From Spirulinaceae cyanobacterium SM2_1_0 (GTDB lineage Bacteria; Cyanobacteriota; Cyanobacteriia; Cyanobacteriales; Spirulinaceae), in contig JAAUTY010000004.1 in the NCBI GenBank assembly GCA_012031265.1, forward strand, positions 66,923-130,922: DNA of 64,000 nucleotides. Direction: 5' to 3'. The position numbers and the translations under genes are program-made. Positions within the stretch are counted from its first letter, which is position 1; each line of letters starts with the position of its first letter. Shown here piece by piece: positions 15,128-24,342 of this stretch. A model generated the notes under the pieces. It made no database searches and had not been told where the DNA came from. It saw nothing but the letters and a program-made list of their open reading frames with translations.

Positions 15128-17356
15128 CTAAAACGGCGTCAAATTGATTGAAAAGTACAGCCCATTTTCCTGCCAAGTACTGCTGTCAGTATTGAGATCT
15201 GTGAGGGGGATTCCCCAATCAAACCGAACTGTGAGATAGTTGCCCATTTGCCAGCGCAGGCCCAGTCCGATAGCGGTGATCGCATTCGTCTCGACTGCAT
15301 TATCCGGGTCATTATTCCAGCCGAGACCAAAATCGACAAAGGGCGCAATCTGTAGCAAGGCTTTGGCTTCAGACCAACGCAGCACCGGCCAGCGCAGCTC
15401 CGCTGAGGCGAGGACACCATTATCAGTCAGCAGCGTGTCTTGACGGTAGCCCCGGATGGTGTCTTGGCCGCCAAGGCCGAAGCGCTCCAGCGAGGGCAGA
15501 GCGCGATCGCTCCACTGCACATCTCCCCGCACGACCAGCAGGGTGTCGGGCGCGAGCAACTGCACCCACTGACCTTGACCGCGCCAGGAAAAAAAGTGAC
15601 TGTCAGGCGGAGTGCGGTTCTCGGTCGCGCCGAGCCAATCGACGCCAAGGCTGAATTGCGATCGCGCTGCCAGCACCTGTCGCTCGCTGCGATTCGTCCA
15701 CTCCTGGTAAAACCGCAGCGCTGAGATACGGACTTGTCCCTCATCATCCGCACCGGTAAACGGAAACGGAAAGGGAATTCCCAATAGGGTTGTTTCGCTT
15801 TCTTGCCGCGAGAAATTCAACCCGATGGCAAATTCTGTCGCTGGCGTCTGGGATAGTGGCTGGCGGATGCCGATTTCGTAGTAGCGGGAATCGGAGCGAA
15901 TGTCGAGAATATCAAATGGCTCTTCAATTACCTGGCTGGCGGTCGTGCCGAAGGCGAAGCGGAGTGTGCCGTTGCGCGGACTGAAGGGCAGTGTGTAGCC
16001 AATATCAAAGTTGTTGCTGCCGTCGGTATTGCCATAGCTGAGGCTGAGGCTGTCGCCGAGACCGAGCAGATTCGCCTCCGTGGCGGTGACGCCGCGTCGC
16101 AGACTGCCGACGCTGGGCGAGCGGTTGTTATTGAGCAGGCCGCTTGCCTGGAAGCTATCGGCTTCGACGACGCGCACAATCAGGCGATTGGTGCCGAGTT
16201 CTGTACCGGCGGCGAGTTCTGAGACGAGGGTGTCGATCAAGGGGTCGAGTTGGAGGAGTTGCAGGGCGTCGCGGAGGCGGTTGATGTTGAGGGGCGGGGT
16301 GGTGGCGATCGCCAGCCGACTGCGAATGTAGTCAGGATTGAGTCGGCGCGTGCCATTCACTACAATTTCCTCGAGCCGTCCTTCGACGATCTGAATGGTG
16401 ATGACGCCATCAACGAATTCTTGGGGCGGGATCAATGCTCCCGTTGTGATGTAGCCGCGCTCGGTGTAGTACTCAGTGATCCGACTACGAATTGCCAGCA
16501 AGTCAGCAAAGGAGAGCACCCTTTCCTGACCCTCGGCATCGGGACTGATGTAGTCCCGGATAATCTCAGCAAAATCCGCGTCACTGAAAATGGTAGTGCC
16601 CACAAACTCGAAGCGCTCGACCTGAATTGCATCGGGAATCGGGGGTGTAGAGGGTGTCGGCTCTAGATTTTGGGGCGGCGTCGGTTCGAGATCAGGGAGT
16701 GGGTCAGACGGCTCGGTTGGCAGTTGTGGTGCCGGAAACTCAGGGGCGCTGGGGCGGTCGTCGGGTAGCGGCGGTGCGGGAATTTGACTCTGGGTCGGCG
16801 CTGGGGGCTGGGTTTGTACAGTCGGTGCCGGCCCCTGCCAATCGGCAAACCAGCGGTCGGGTTGCTGGGGCGATCGCCGTGTCACGAGCATTTTGGCATC
16901 GGCTACCCCCGGCAAATCCTCAGCGAGCAGCGGTGTTGCTGCCAGGTCATCTGCGGTAGGCGTGGGCGTCGTCGCCTGCAAGCGATCGAGGGTATTGCTG
17001 AGTTGATCGGCGCGCTCCGTGGCAGTGGCCGGAGACGGCGGGGCGAGTTCAGGGCGGGGCAGCGGCGTTGGCTCGGTAACGGGCAAGGGGCGATCGCCCT
17101 CCGGTATCTCCGGCCAGGACGCAAGCGGAGGTGATCCCCGCTGCCACTTGCTGGGTTTGCCCAATGCTGTCGCTGTCAGTACCAGCTCGAGCGACGCGAG
17201 CGACGCGGGTTTAGTGGCTCGTTTTTGTAGCTCGTTCAGGGCCAGCGAGTTCGGGGGGGACAGGTTGGCGGCGCGAGCTGGCACAGTGGCGAGGGCGATC
17301 GCCAGTAACCCCCAGGATGGTGAGCTGAGGCAAGCGTAGAGCAAGCGAACAGGCAT
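15128..17356 (-). CDS. ShlB/FhaC-type outer-membrane secretion protein (TpsB)
   Basis: A two-partner-secretion transporter of about 742 residues. A signal peptide (cleavage probably after VPARA) is followed by a long Pro/Thr-rich linker to about residue 235. Next are POTRA domains (VERFEFVGTTIFSDADFAEI, then ITIQIVEGRLEEIVVNG) and a C-terminal 16-strand-like beta barrel ending in Phe. The barrel carries the lid motif FGLGGQDTIRGYRQD, equivalent to VRGYR. Such proteins export large adhesins or haemolysins across the outer membrane. I prefer the ATG at 17356 to that at 17407 because the signal peptide then begins at the N-terminus. No TpsA partner is adjacent, so it is an orphan in this window. 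Confidence 0.88.
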   Translation of the reverse strand: MPVRLLYACLSSPSWGLLAIALATVPARAANLSPPNSLALNELQKRATKPASLASLELVLTATALGKPSKWQRGSPPLASWPEIPEGDRPLPVTEPTPLPRPELAPPSPATATERADQLSNTLDRLQATTPTPTADDLAATPLLAEDLPGVADAKMLVTRRSPQQPDRWFADWQGPAPTVQTQPPAPTQSQIPAPPLPDDRPSAPEFPAPQLPTEPSDPLPDLEPTPPQNLEPTPSTPPIPDAIQVERFEFVGTTIFSDADFAEIIRDYISPDAEGQERVLSFADLLAIRSRITEYYTERGYITTGALIPPQEFVDGVITIQIVEGRLEEIVVNGTRRLNPDYIRSRLAIATTPPLNINRLRDALQLLQLDPLIDTLVSELAAGTELGTNRLIVRVVEADSFQASGLLNNNRSPSVGSLRRGVTATEANLLGLGDSLSLSYGNTDGSNNFDIGYTLPFSPRNGTLRFAFGTTASQVIEEPFDILDIRSDSRYYEIGIRQPLSQTPATEFAIGLNFSRQESETTLLGIPFPFPFTGADDEGQVRISALRFYQEWTNRSERQVLAARSQFSLGVDWLGATENRTPPDSHFFSWRGQGQWVQLLAPDTLLVVRGDVQWSDRALPSLERFGLGGQDTIRGYRQDTLLTDNGVLASAELRWPVLRWSEAKALLQIAPFVDFGLGWNNDPDNAVETNAITAIGLGLRWQMGNYLTVRFDWGIPLTDLNTDSSTWQENGLYFSINLTPF

Positions 17357-17560
17357 GGATAGACGAGGCTCCACGAACCCCAATGGAATGGGCAAGCTTG
17401 TTGGCATTTACGCTATCACAGGCGAAACGTCGGGAGCAGTAGCGTCGCGCCTTGCTCAACGATTTCAGCGAAGCCCTAGTGACTTCTCAGGTACTATTCA
17501 GCTCAGAGGGGTTCAATCAACAGTGACGCGAAAACTATTGACGTGCAAGGTAGGTGAATT

Positions 17561-19012
17561 ATGGCGGTTGAGTACGATCTAGTCGTAATTGGTGGCGGTT
17601 CCGGTGGCTTAGTCGTGGCTTCCTTAGCCGCCCAGCTCCAGGCAAAAGTCGCGCTGGTGGAGAAAGAGAAGCTCGGCGGTGACTGCCTCTGGTATGGCTG
17701 TGTACCGAGTAAATCACTGATCCACGCCGCGCGCGTCGCCTACGATGTCAAGCATGGCTCTCGCTTTGGCATCTACACTCAACCGCCAGAAATCAACTTT
17801 TCCGAAGCCATCGGTCATGTCCAAAGCGTCATTGCGGCGATCCAGCCCCATGATTCACCGGAGCGCTTCCGTGGTCTCGGCGTCGATGTGATTTTCGGCT
17901 CGGGAGAATTTAGCGATCGCCGCACCTTCACCGTTGACGGTCGCCAACTGCGTGCCCGTGCTTTTGTCGTCTCCACTGGCTCGCGTCCTGGCATTCCGCC
18001 TGTGGAAGGCTTGCAGGAAGCGGGCTTTCTGACCAATGAAAAAGTCTTTTCGCTCACCGAGCGCCCGGACTCGTTGGCCGTCATCGGCGCGGGGCCGATC
18101 GGTTGCGAACTCGGACAAGCCTTCCACCGCCTCGGTGCGGCGGTTCATATCATCGCCAGCCGCGCCCAGATCATGCCCAAGGAAGACTCCGAAGCCGCCG
18201 CCGTCGTTGAGCAGCAGTTGCTCTCCGAGGGCATTAAAATCTACAAACAACAGCGAGCAAAGCGCGTCGAAGTCATTGAGGGCAAAAAGCACCTCTGGAT
18301 CGGCCCAAGTGATGGCGAACCTACCGAGAAGCTGGTGGTGGATGACATCTTAGTTTCCTCAGGCCGCGTCCCCAATGTCGAGTCGCTGAACCTAGAAGCG
18401 GCGGGCGTGAAATACGATCAGCAGGGCATCAAGGTCAACGGCAAGCTGCAAACCAGCAACCCGCGCATCTATGCCTGCGGTGATGTTATCGGTGGCTACC
18501 AGTTCACTCACGTTGCTGGTTTTGAGGGCTACTATGCGGCGATTAATAGCCTGATGCTGCCGGTGTTCCCGCTCAAGTCGGTGGACTACAGCGTCATCCC
18601 CTGGGCGACCTTTACGGAGCCGGAACTGGCGCGGGCGGGCATGAGTGAGAAGCAGGCCCGCCAGCGCTACGACGATGTGCGCGTGCTCAAGCAGCCCTTT
18701 GCTGGGGTGGATCGGGCGCAGGCGGAGGCGGCGACTGAGGGCTTTGCCAAATTCATCGTCCGCAACGATGGCACGATTCTCGGCGCACATATTGTTGGCC
18801 CGTCAGCGGGCGAGCTGATTCACGAAGTCATCTTGGCAATGCGGAATAAGCTCAAAATCTCAGCGCTGGGCAGCATCCACATCTACCCGACACTTTCGGA
18901 GGTGAATAGCAAGGCGTCGCTGTTGCTGACCAAGCAGAAGTTCGCGGAAAGCCCCTGGCAGAAGGATTTGCTCGCGAAGTTCTTCCAATTCCGGCGATCG
19001 CTGTTTAACTAA
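17561..19012 (+). CDS. Mercuric reductase-like FAD/NAD(P) disulfide oxidoreductase
   Basis: A 483-residue class I pyridine nucleotide-disulfide oxidoreductase. It has the FAD-binding GGGSGG (residues 11-16), the redox-active disulfide in GGDCLWYGCVPSK (Cys near 44 and 49), the NAD(P) motif GAGPIGCELG (near 175), the second FAD motif IYACGDV (near 307) and the dimerisation domain ending with IHIYPTLSEVNSK. It lacks the HMA domain and C-terminal Cys pair of true MerA, so mercury reduction is uncertain; from memory it resembles Synechocystis Slr1849. It stands alone on this strand and is convergent with the DsbA gene. Confidence 0.85.
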   Translation: MAVEYDLVVIGGGSGGLVVASLAAQLQAKVALVEKEKLGGDCLWYGCVPSKSLIHAARVAYDVKHGSRFGIYTQPPEINFSEAIGHVQSVIAAIQPHDSPERFRGLGVDVIFGSGEFSDRRTFTVDGRQLRARAFVVSTGSRPGIPPVEGLQEAGFLTNEKVFSLTERPDSLAVIGAGPIGCELGQAFHRLGAAVHIIASRAQIMPKEDSEAAAVVEQQLLSEGIKIYKQQRAKRVEVIEGKKHLWIGPSDGEPTEKLVVDDILVSSGRVPNVESLNLEAAGVKYDQQGIKVNGKLQTSNPRIYACGDVIGGYQFTHVAGFEGYYAAINSLMLPVFPLKSVDYSVIPWATFTEPELARAGMSEKQARQRYDDVRVLKQPFAGVDRAQAEAATEGFAKFIVRNDGTILGAHIVGPSAGELIHEVILAMRNKLKISALGSIHIYPTLSEVNSKASLLLTKQKFAESPWQKDLLAKFFQFRRSLFN

Positions 19013-19152
19013 TCGGCCCAGCGGCGGGAGTCAGCTCGCGTCACCTTTGAGCCGCCGCGCCCGCTCCTCCAGTGCTCGCAACCGCTCCTCTGCGTGCTGG
19101 GGCGATCGCGCCGCAACGCGCGATCGCCGGGAAAATTCCAGCCTCACTCCAG

Positions 19153-19287
19153 TAGGACTGACGCACTGAATAAAACTTCAGCGGGTTGAAAGACCCCGCT
19201 TCGCCACCCCCCTTCCGATAAGGGGGACAGGGGGGGAGGTTCTGCCACCACCGACAGTGTCTTCCGCCTTGAACTGCGTAAGTCCTG
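19153..19287. repeat. MITE-like element with AGGACTNACGCA ends
   Basis: TAGGACTGACGCACTGAA at 19153-19170 is inversely matched by TTGAACTGCGTAAGTCCTG ending at 19287, giving imperfect terminal inverted repeats around about 100 bp. The interior holds a run of C residues and a G-rich run typical of non-coding cyanobacterial repeats. The ends resemble the AGGACTTACGCA termini common on cyanobacterial small insertion elements. It sits just beyond the 3' end of the DsbA gene. Confidence 0.6.
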
Positions 19288-19293
19288 TCCAGG

Positions 19294-20073
19294 TCAAGAC
19301 GCCGCCTCACTCCCGGATTTTGCCCGTGCCAAAGCTGCTTCAAAGGTCTCGAGGTCAGCCGCGCCCTCGATGATTTCACCGTTGAGTACGAAGAAGGGGG
19401 TGCCGTTGGCGGCCAGTTGTTGCGCTTGGACAATATCGCGGTCGATGGCAGCATCGGCACGCTGGCGATCGCCCGCAAACTGCACCAAATCCAGCCCTAA
19501 ATCCCCTGCCAACTCTTCATAAAAGGCTTCCCCCAGCCGCTCCTGGTTGGCGAACAGGCGCTCGGAGTAGGGCCAAAACTGCCCCTGCTGTTGGGCTGCC
19601 CAAGCCGCGCGAGCAGCAGCACGGGCTTCGGGGTGGATGGCGCTCAGGGGCAAGTGCTTGAACACCAGCGTCACCTCCGAGCGATGCCGGGCGACAAACT
19701 GCGCGACCGTCTCGACGGCACGGCTGCAATAGGGACATTGGAAGTCCGAAAACTCCAGCAAGACCCAGCGCAACTCGGATGCCCCCGTGCGTGGCGAGCG
19801 ACCGACAATCACGCTCGGCTCCGTTTGCAGGCGGGCGAGGAAATCTTGGCGCGCTTGGAGCTGCTCGGCGCGACGTTGTTCCTGGTAGGCTTGCAGCGAG
19901 TCTAGGATCGCTTCTGGGCGATCGCGAATCACCTGCAATACACGCGCCTCAAAGTCGGAGCTGACCTGTGCGGCTTGCACGGGAGCCAAGACCAAACCCC
20001 AGAGGCAGGCCGTGAGGATGGCAAGTGGCAGCAGACGGCGGGATTGGATAGCAAAAAAGCGGGCGATCACCAT
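19294..20073 (-). CDS. DsbA family periplasmic thiol oxidoreductase
   Basis: A 259-residue protein with a signal peptide (LLPLAILTACLWGLVLAPVQA). A helical stretch of about 60 residues precedes a DsbA/thioredoxin fold with FSDFQCPYCSRAV (active site CPYC near residue 113) and the cis-proline loop NGTPFFVLNG near 223. It is expected in the periplasm or thylakoid lumen, forming or isomerising disulfides. The N-terminal helical region is typical of cyanobacterial DsbA-like proteins that pair with VKOR-type partners, but no partner gene is nearby. Start ATG at 20073; the gene upstream on this strand is a PadR regulator about 85 bp away. Confidence 0.9.
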   Translation of the reverse strand: MVIARFFAIQSRRLLPLAILTACLWGLVLAPVQAAQVSSDFEARVLQVIRDRPEAILDSLQAYQEQRRAEQLQARQDFLARLQTEPSVIVGRSPRTGASELRWVLLEFSDFQCPYCSRAVETVAQFVARHRSEVTLVFKHLPLSAIHPEARAAARAAWAAQQQGQFWPYSERLFANQERLGEAFYEELAGDLGLDLVQFAGDRQRADAAIDRDIVQAQQLAANGTPFFVLNGEIIEGAADLETFEAALARAKSGSEAAS

Positions 20074-20158
20074 AGAACACCTCCTGGCTCAGCACAACCA
20101 TGCCTATTTTGCCAGGTGCGAGTCTGCCCTGCCGGTGATCGCTAGATGGAAAGCGCCA

Positions 20159-20524
20159 CTACATCGCCTGGCTCGTACTCGCGATAGCATCCTGAGCATA
20201 GTCATACCAGAGGCGTGCCAGTTCAGTCGCTTGGCTTTGGGCCGCTTCACTGACATAGTACATACGGCGCGGCCGACCGCGACCGGGCACTTTTTGCCAG
20301 TAGCCCATGATTGTCCCTTCTTGCTCAAGAAACTTTAGAGCGCTGTATAGCACCGTGTCCGACAGACGATAAGCCGGGTAACCGTTAGCCAACTGCTCGA
20401 TCAGGTGCGTGCCATAGGATTCACGCTCCAACAACATCGCCAAAATGTAGCAGACCGCAACCTCTTTGTTGAGGTAGTGGGGCGGGGGGCTATGGAAGTA
20501 TTGGTAAATATCGTCAAATTTCAT
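20159..20524 (-). CDS. PadR family transcriptional regulator
   Basis: A 121-residue winged-helix protein of the PadR family. The segments YILAMLLERESYGTHLIEQL and DTVLYSALKFLEQEGTI give the recognition helix region, and PGRGRPRRMYYVSEAA is the wing. The start is the ATG at 20524 (MKFDDIYQYF); the frame opens further upstream at 20560 but the extension is unlike the family. PadR proteins usually repress neighbouring or distant stress genes. The adjacent gene on the same strand is the DsbA-like protein, so they may be co-regulated. Confidence 0.88.
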   Translation of the reverse strand: MKFDDIYQYFHSPPPHYLNKEVAVCYILAMLLERESYGTHLIEQLANGYPAYRLSDTVLYSALKFLEQEGTIMGYWQKVPGRGRPRRMYYVSEAAQSQATELARLWYDYAQDAIASTSQAM

Positions 20525-20836
20525 GGGTCTAATCCACTCTCTATCCCAGCTAATTCGCAAAACTCTCAGCTAGCCTTGAAGCTAAGCTCGCGAATGCACC
20601 CTAGCTAGTCAGACGTACTCTCGATTGCCCCCGGCGAGTCGCTGCACAAGATGACACAGGCGACCCATAGGTTCGGCACAAAAAATTCGGATCGTTGCGA
20701 TCAATACCTTAGAACGTTGCCGCCCCAAATACCTGACGCGCATCGTCGCCGACGATCCCCGTGCAACCCCTTAAGTAAATCTCAACGTTTCGTCAACACC
20801 CCGGATTGAAGAATGAATATTCTTCCTTTCTAGACT
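20525..20836. other. Intergenic region upstream of the PadR gene
   Basis: About 310 bp without a gene. It contains the PadR promoter region; I see no clear operator, repeat or RNA. Confidence 0.4.
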
Positions 20837-21097
20837 TTACAGTAGATTCCTGCGAGCCTTCAAGCTTTGTACCGCCTGAGCTGACGATGTGGGTTGCTGC
20901 TGGCAAGTTTCCCGCATTTTGAGCAGATTGACCGCCATTTGGCTGAGTCGGCACTGGGCCGCTGTCAAGGGCGCGGTTGGGACTTGCACCCGTTGCAATT
21001 CTGCATTCTGGTTGTACAGGCTCACCGCGATCGCGACGCTGACCGCATAGGCAAGCCGAGTCAAACGCTGCTGCCAAGTTAGTGGCTCCCCGTGCAT
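20837..21097 (-). CDS. Small putative membrane protein
   Basis: An 86-residue frame beginning MHGEPLTWQQRLTRLAYAVS with one hydrophobic stretch (LAYAVSVAIAVSLY, residues 15-28). A Gln/Ala-rich helical tail follows, carrying two cysteines (AAQCRLSQ and RETCQQQ). The hydrophobic helix and sensible codon use make it more credible than the overlapping frames, but I recognise no family. It is divergent from the DUF3611 gene at 21358. Confidence 0.45.
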   Translation of the reverse strand: MHGEPLTWQQRLTRLAYAVSVAIAVSLYNQNAELQRVQVPTAPLTAAQCRLSQMAVNLLKMRETCQQQPTSSAQAVQSLKARRNLL

Positions 21098-21357
21098 GAT
21101 GCTCCTTCTCCTCAGACCACTACGGTTTACCGAATCAGCGATGTTACGCGATCAGACTACGACAGCCGCAAAATCGTTTCCGTGTATTTTGGGCAATTTG
21201 CCAATTCTCGCTCACGGTGGGGGAATGCCGTAGGAAAATAGGGGAGATGCCGCCGCGATCGCCAGCCGCGTGTTGCGGAATAAACCTTGGGGGCGATCAC
21301 CTGCTCAGCGGCACGCGTTAGCCTAAAGTTGGCTCGTTGGCAATTGGGGCGTTCAAA

Positions 21358-21954
21358 ATGACACAACGCGAAACTCTCAAACAAAACCGCGCGGCGATCG
21401 CCGCACCGCTGCCACCGAAGTTGCAGCAAGCTGCCGATAACCTGAAATGGTCAGGGCGGATCGGCTTCTGGACGCAGTTAGTCCTGGGGATTATCTCTGC
21501 CGTCACCGTGCTCTTCGCGAGCATCAGCCTCGGTGACCCAGACCGCAATCGCACCCAGGGCACCGAATTTGGCATCCTCTGCGCCGTCCTCGGCCTGATT
21601 GTCCTCGTCGTCGCCATGTACTTTGCGTGGCGCTACATGGCGATCTCGCGCCTACTCCGCAGCCCCAACCCTGCCCAACGCCCTAGCAAACCTGACACGC
21701 TCCAAGTCATTCGTCTCGGCTTGACTGTCAATATGGTCGGGATGCTGATCGCGATCATCGGGGCAGAAACCATTGCCGGGATTGTCCTCGCCAAGTCGCT
21801 CTCGCTGCCGCCGAATGCCATCAGTGCCGAGGATTTGTCTCGCTTCGTCAACTCTCTCGATCTGCTGATCGTTCAAGCCAACACCAACTCGATCGCCGCC
21901 CATTTTGCGGGCATTGTTTCCTCACTGGTCTTGCTCGATCGCATCACCCGTTGA
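21358..21954 (+). CDS. DUF3611 family membrane protein
   Basis: A 198-residue integral membrane protein of the DUF3611 family with four hydrophobic segments: [60 protein letters not shown] and [15 protein letters not shown]. The family is found in cyanobacteria and, as a relative of Tic21/CIA5, in chloroplasts, where a transport or import role has been proposed. I use the ATG at 21358 and not the TTG at 21337. It is followed after 25 bp by serS on the same strand. Confidence 0.85.
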   Translation: MTQRETLKQNRAAIAAPLPPKLQQAADNLKWSGRIGFWTQLVLGIISAVTVLFASISLGDPDRNRTQGTEFGILCAVLGLIVLVVAMYFAWRYMAISRLLRSPNPAQRPSKPDTLQVIRLGLTVNMVGMLIAIIGAETIAGIVLAKSLSLPPNAISAEDLSRFVNSLDLLIVQANTNSIAAHFAGIVSSLVLLDRITR

Positions 21955-21979
21955 TTTTGCCCGTCCTCAACTCTTTGCA

Positions 21980-23272
21980 ATGCCTGTGCTAGACCTCAAA
22001 CAGCTTCGCGAGCAAACGGATTTCGTGCGCGATCGCCTCGCCCGTCGTGGCGGCGACTACGATCTGGACGCCATCCTCCAGCTTGACAGTCAGCAACGCG
22101 ACCTCGTCGCCCAACGCAACCAGTTGCAAGCCCGCAGCAACGAGATCGGTAAAGCCATTCCCCAGAAAATCAAAGCCGGGAGCGACCCGAAAGGGCCGGA
22201 AATCGCGGCACTCAAGTCCGAAGGCAGCGAGGCCAAGACCCAACTGAGCGACCTCGAGCCCCAGGTGAAAGCCTTGCAGGATGAAATGGGCGATCGCCTA
22301 CTCCAGCTCCCTAACCTGCCCAGCGACGAGACCCCCAGCGGCAAAAACGAGACAGAGAACGTCGAAATCTTCCGTTGGGGCGACGAGTACAAGCCGACCA
22401 ATCCCGAAGAAATCCGCCCCCACTGGGAGATCGGCGAACAACTCGGCATTCTCGACTTCAAGCGTGCCGTCAAGGTCGCCCAGAGCCGCTTTGTGAACCT
22501 CATCGGCCTAGGCGCAGCGCTGGAGCGGGCGCTGATCAGCTTCATGCTCGACCAGCAGATTGCCGCCGGTTATGTGGAAGTGATGCCGCCAGTACTGGTC
22601 AGCACCGCGACGCTCACCGGCACGGGTCAATTGCCCAAGTTCGCCGAAGAAAGCTTCAAATGCGCCGAGGACGACCTCTGGCTGACCCCGACGGCAGAAG
22701 TGCCGCTGACGAATCTTTATCGTGATGAAGTTCTCGATGCCAGCGATCTACCGATCCATCACTGCGCCTACACCCCCTGTTTCCGCCGCGAGGCCGGTAG
22801 CTACGGCAAAGACACGCGCGGTCTGATCCGCCTACACCAATTCAACAAAGTGGAAATGGTGAAGCTGGTGCATCCAGACACCTCCGCTGACGAACACCAA
22901 GCAATGCTTGCCAATGCCACGGCAATTCTAGAGGCACTAGATCTGCCCTATCGCGTCATCGAACTCTGTAGTGGCGACCTCGGTTTTAGCGCCAACCGCT
23001 GCTACGATGTCGAGGTTTGGCTGCCCTCAGCTAACACCTACCGCGAGATTTCCAGTTGCTCCAACTGCGGCGACTTCCAAGCTCGCCGCGCCAATATCCG
23101 CTTCAAGACACCAGGACAAAAGGGCACGCAATTTGTCCATACGCTGAACGGCTCCGGTCTGGCAGTCGGGCGCACGATGTCGGCGCTACTAGAAAACTAT
23201 CAGCAACCGAATGGGGCGGTACAGATTCCCACGGTGCTGCAACCCTATCTGGGCGGTCGGACTGTACTGTGA
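21980..23272 (+). CDS. serS: Serine-tRNA ligase
   Basis: A 430-residue class II aminoacyl-tRNA synthetase. The N-terminal coiled-coil tRNA-binding arm spans about residues 30-105 ([20 protein letters not shown]). The catalytic domain has motif 2, [15 protein letters not shown] near 270, and motif 3, [19 protein letters not shown] near 390. It charges tRNA-Ser, and the product also feeds selenocysteine synthesis where present. The start is the ATG at 21980 ([12 protein letters not shown]), the standard beginning of SerRS; the longer open frame overlaps the DUF3611 gene. Length and motifs are normal. Confidence 0.97.
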   Translation: MPVLDLKQLREQTDFVRDRLARRGGDYDLDAILQLDSQQRDLVAQRNQLQARSNEIGKAIPQKIKAGSDPKGPEIAALKSEGSEAKTQLSDLEPQVKALQDEMGDRLLQLPNLPSDETPSGKNETENVEIFRWGDEYKPTNPEEIRPHWEIGEQLGILDFKRAVKVAQSRFVNLIGLGAALERALISFMLDQQIAAGYVEVMPPVLVSTATLTGTGQLPKFAEESFKCAEDDLWLTPTAEVPLTNLYRDEVLDASDLPIHHCAYTPCFRREAGSYGKDTRGLIRLHQFNKVEMVKLVHPDTSADEHQAMLANATAILEALDLPYRVIELCSGDLGFSANRCYDVEVWLPSANTYREISSCSNCGDFQARRANIRFKTPGQKGTQFVHTLNGSGLAVGRTMSALLENYQQPNGAVQIPTVLQPYLGGRTVL

Positions 23273-23317
23273 AGCGGGAATCGCGATCGAGAGCAAAATC
23301 GGCTCAAGCAAGCTGGT

Positions 23318-23881
23318 TTACTGAAAAATCTGGGCAACAGGGACGCTGAATCCAGGCAGAAGCGGCGTTGTCAGCGTATCACCACTGAGGAGCGTGCTGA
23401 TGTGTTGGAGCTGTAGGTCGCGGCGGCGGTATATCTCAACCGTTTGCAAGCGCCAATCCACAATCCAGTAGTCTTGAACACCGTGGCGGGAGTAGAGCTT
23501 GAGCTTGATTTCTTTGTCGCGCTGTTCGTTGGCAGTTCCAGGCGAGAGGATTTCGACGACCAATTCGGGAGCAACGGTGAGATGTCCGGCTGCGTCCAAG
23601 CCGACGGCAAGGCGCTCTTGACTCACCCAGACGAGATCTGAGATCACGGCGTCGTAGGGAGTGAAAATGACACCGGGGGTTTGGAAAGGCTTACCCAGTT
23701 GAGTCCGTCGCGACCAAGCCACTAGCTCGAAATGGAGGTTACCGCCTGCTTCTTGGTGGCGGAGGTGAGGTGCGCGAGTCACGTAAAGTTCTCCATCGAC
23801 GATTTCATAGCGCTTCCAGCCGCCATCGTCGGGCATGACCTCAAGGTCTCGAGTGGTCCAGCGTAGGGAGTCGGCAACCAT
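23318..23881 (-). CDS. Uma2 family endonuclease
   Basis: A third, divergent Uma2 (DUF820) protein of about 187 residues, starting MVADSLRWTTRDLEVMPDD. The PD-(D/E)XK landmarks are DAVISDLVWVSQERL near residue 83, APELVVEILSPGTANEQRDK near 105 and KLYSRHGVQDYWIVDW near 130. It is only distantly similar to the tandem pair at 6.3-7.8 kb. The ATG at 23881 is preferred to the longer frame from 23959. It is convergent with serS. Confidence 0.85.
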   Translation of the reverse strand: MVADSLRWTTRDLEVMPDDGGWKRYEIVDGELYVTRAPHLRHQEAGGNLHFELVAWSRRTQLGKPFQTPGVIFTPYDAVISDLVWVSQERLAVGLDAAGHLTVAPELVVEILSPGTANEQRDKEIKLKLYSRHGVQDYWIVDWRLQTVEIYRRRDLQLQHISTLLSGDTLTTPLLPGFSVPVAQIFQ

Positions 23882-24120
23882 GGGTTGTACGATTGGACTA
23901 ATGGTTTCATTGTAAACAACTGGTAAGCGATCGCCCGCGCCCAGAACCTGTTTGAGCAATGACCCGCAACCCCCAATTAGCCAGCGCTTCAGTCACTCCT
24001 GCTCGTTTCTCAGGATGCATCCCACTTGGGCGTTGCGGTTCCCCACTCTGCGAGCAGCCGCTGCGCGTCTACATCCCCCAACCCCTGCTCCCAAGCTGGG
24101 CAAAGGGGAGCTAGAAGTCC

Positions 24121-24328
24121 CTCTCCCAATCTGGGCTACTGTGTACACATAAGTTGAGATTCTTACTGACCGAACTGTGGTCTACCTAACCAAGTGAGAA
24201 TCAGGCTGGATAAGGTTTTTGGACTCCCGAAACCTGCTGTAGAAGTAGGAACGAAGCCAAAAAGGCAAAACCCAATAATTGCAAGGGTTTCAGGACTTGT
24301 GTATACACAGTAGCCTCGCAAGGGAGAG
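24121..24328. repeat. Short element bounded by long inverted repeats
   Basis: GGCTACTGTGTACACATAAG at 24134-24153 is inversely repeated as CTTGTGTATACACAGTAGCC at 24296-24315, with further matching sequence (CTCTCCC/GGGAGAG) extending the arms to about 33 bp. The 140-bp interior has no gene. The size, around 200 bp, and the ends fit a MITE or a non-autonomous IS derivative. It lies between Uma2 and the nuclease gene. Confidence 0.6.
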
Positions 24329-24342
24329 TACATCCTTGGAGG

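Noticed and set aside
19031..19147. Short minus-strand frame ending in AEERLRALEERARRLKG, resembling the charged tail of some Uma2 proteins
   Set aside because: Only 39 codons with no nuclease core; too short and low-complexity to call a gene or a sure remnant.
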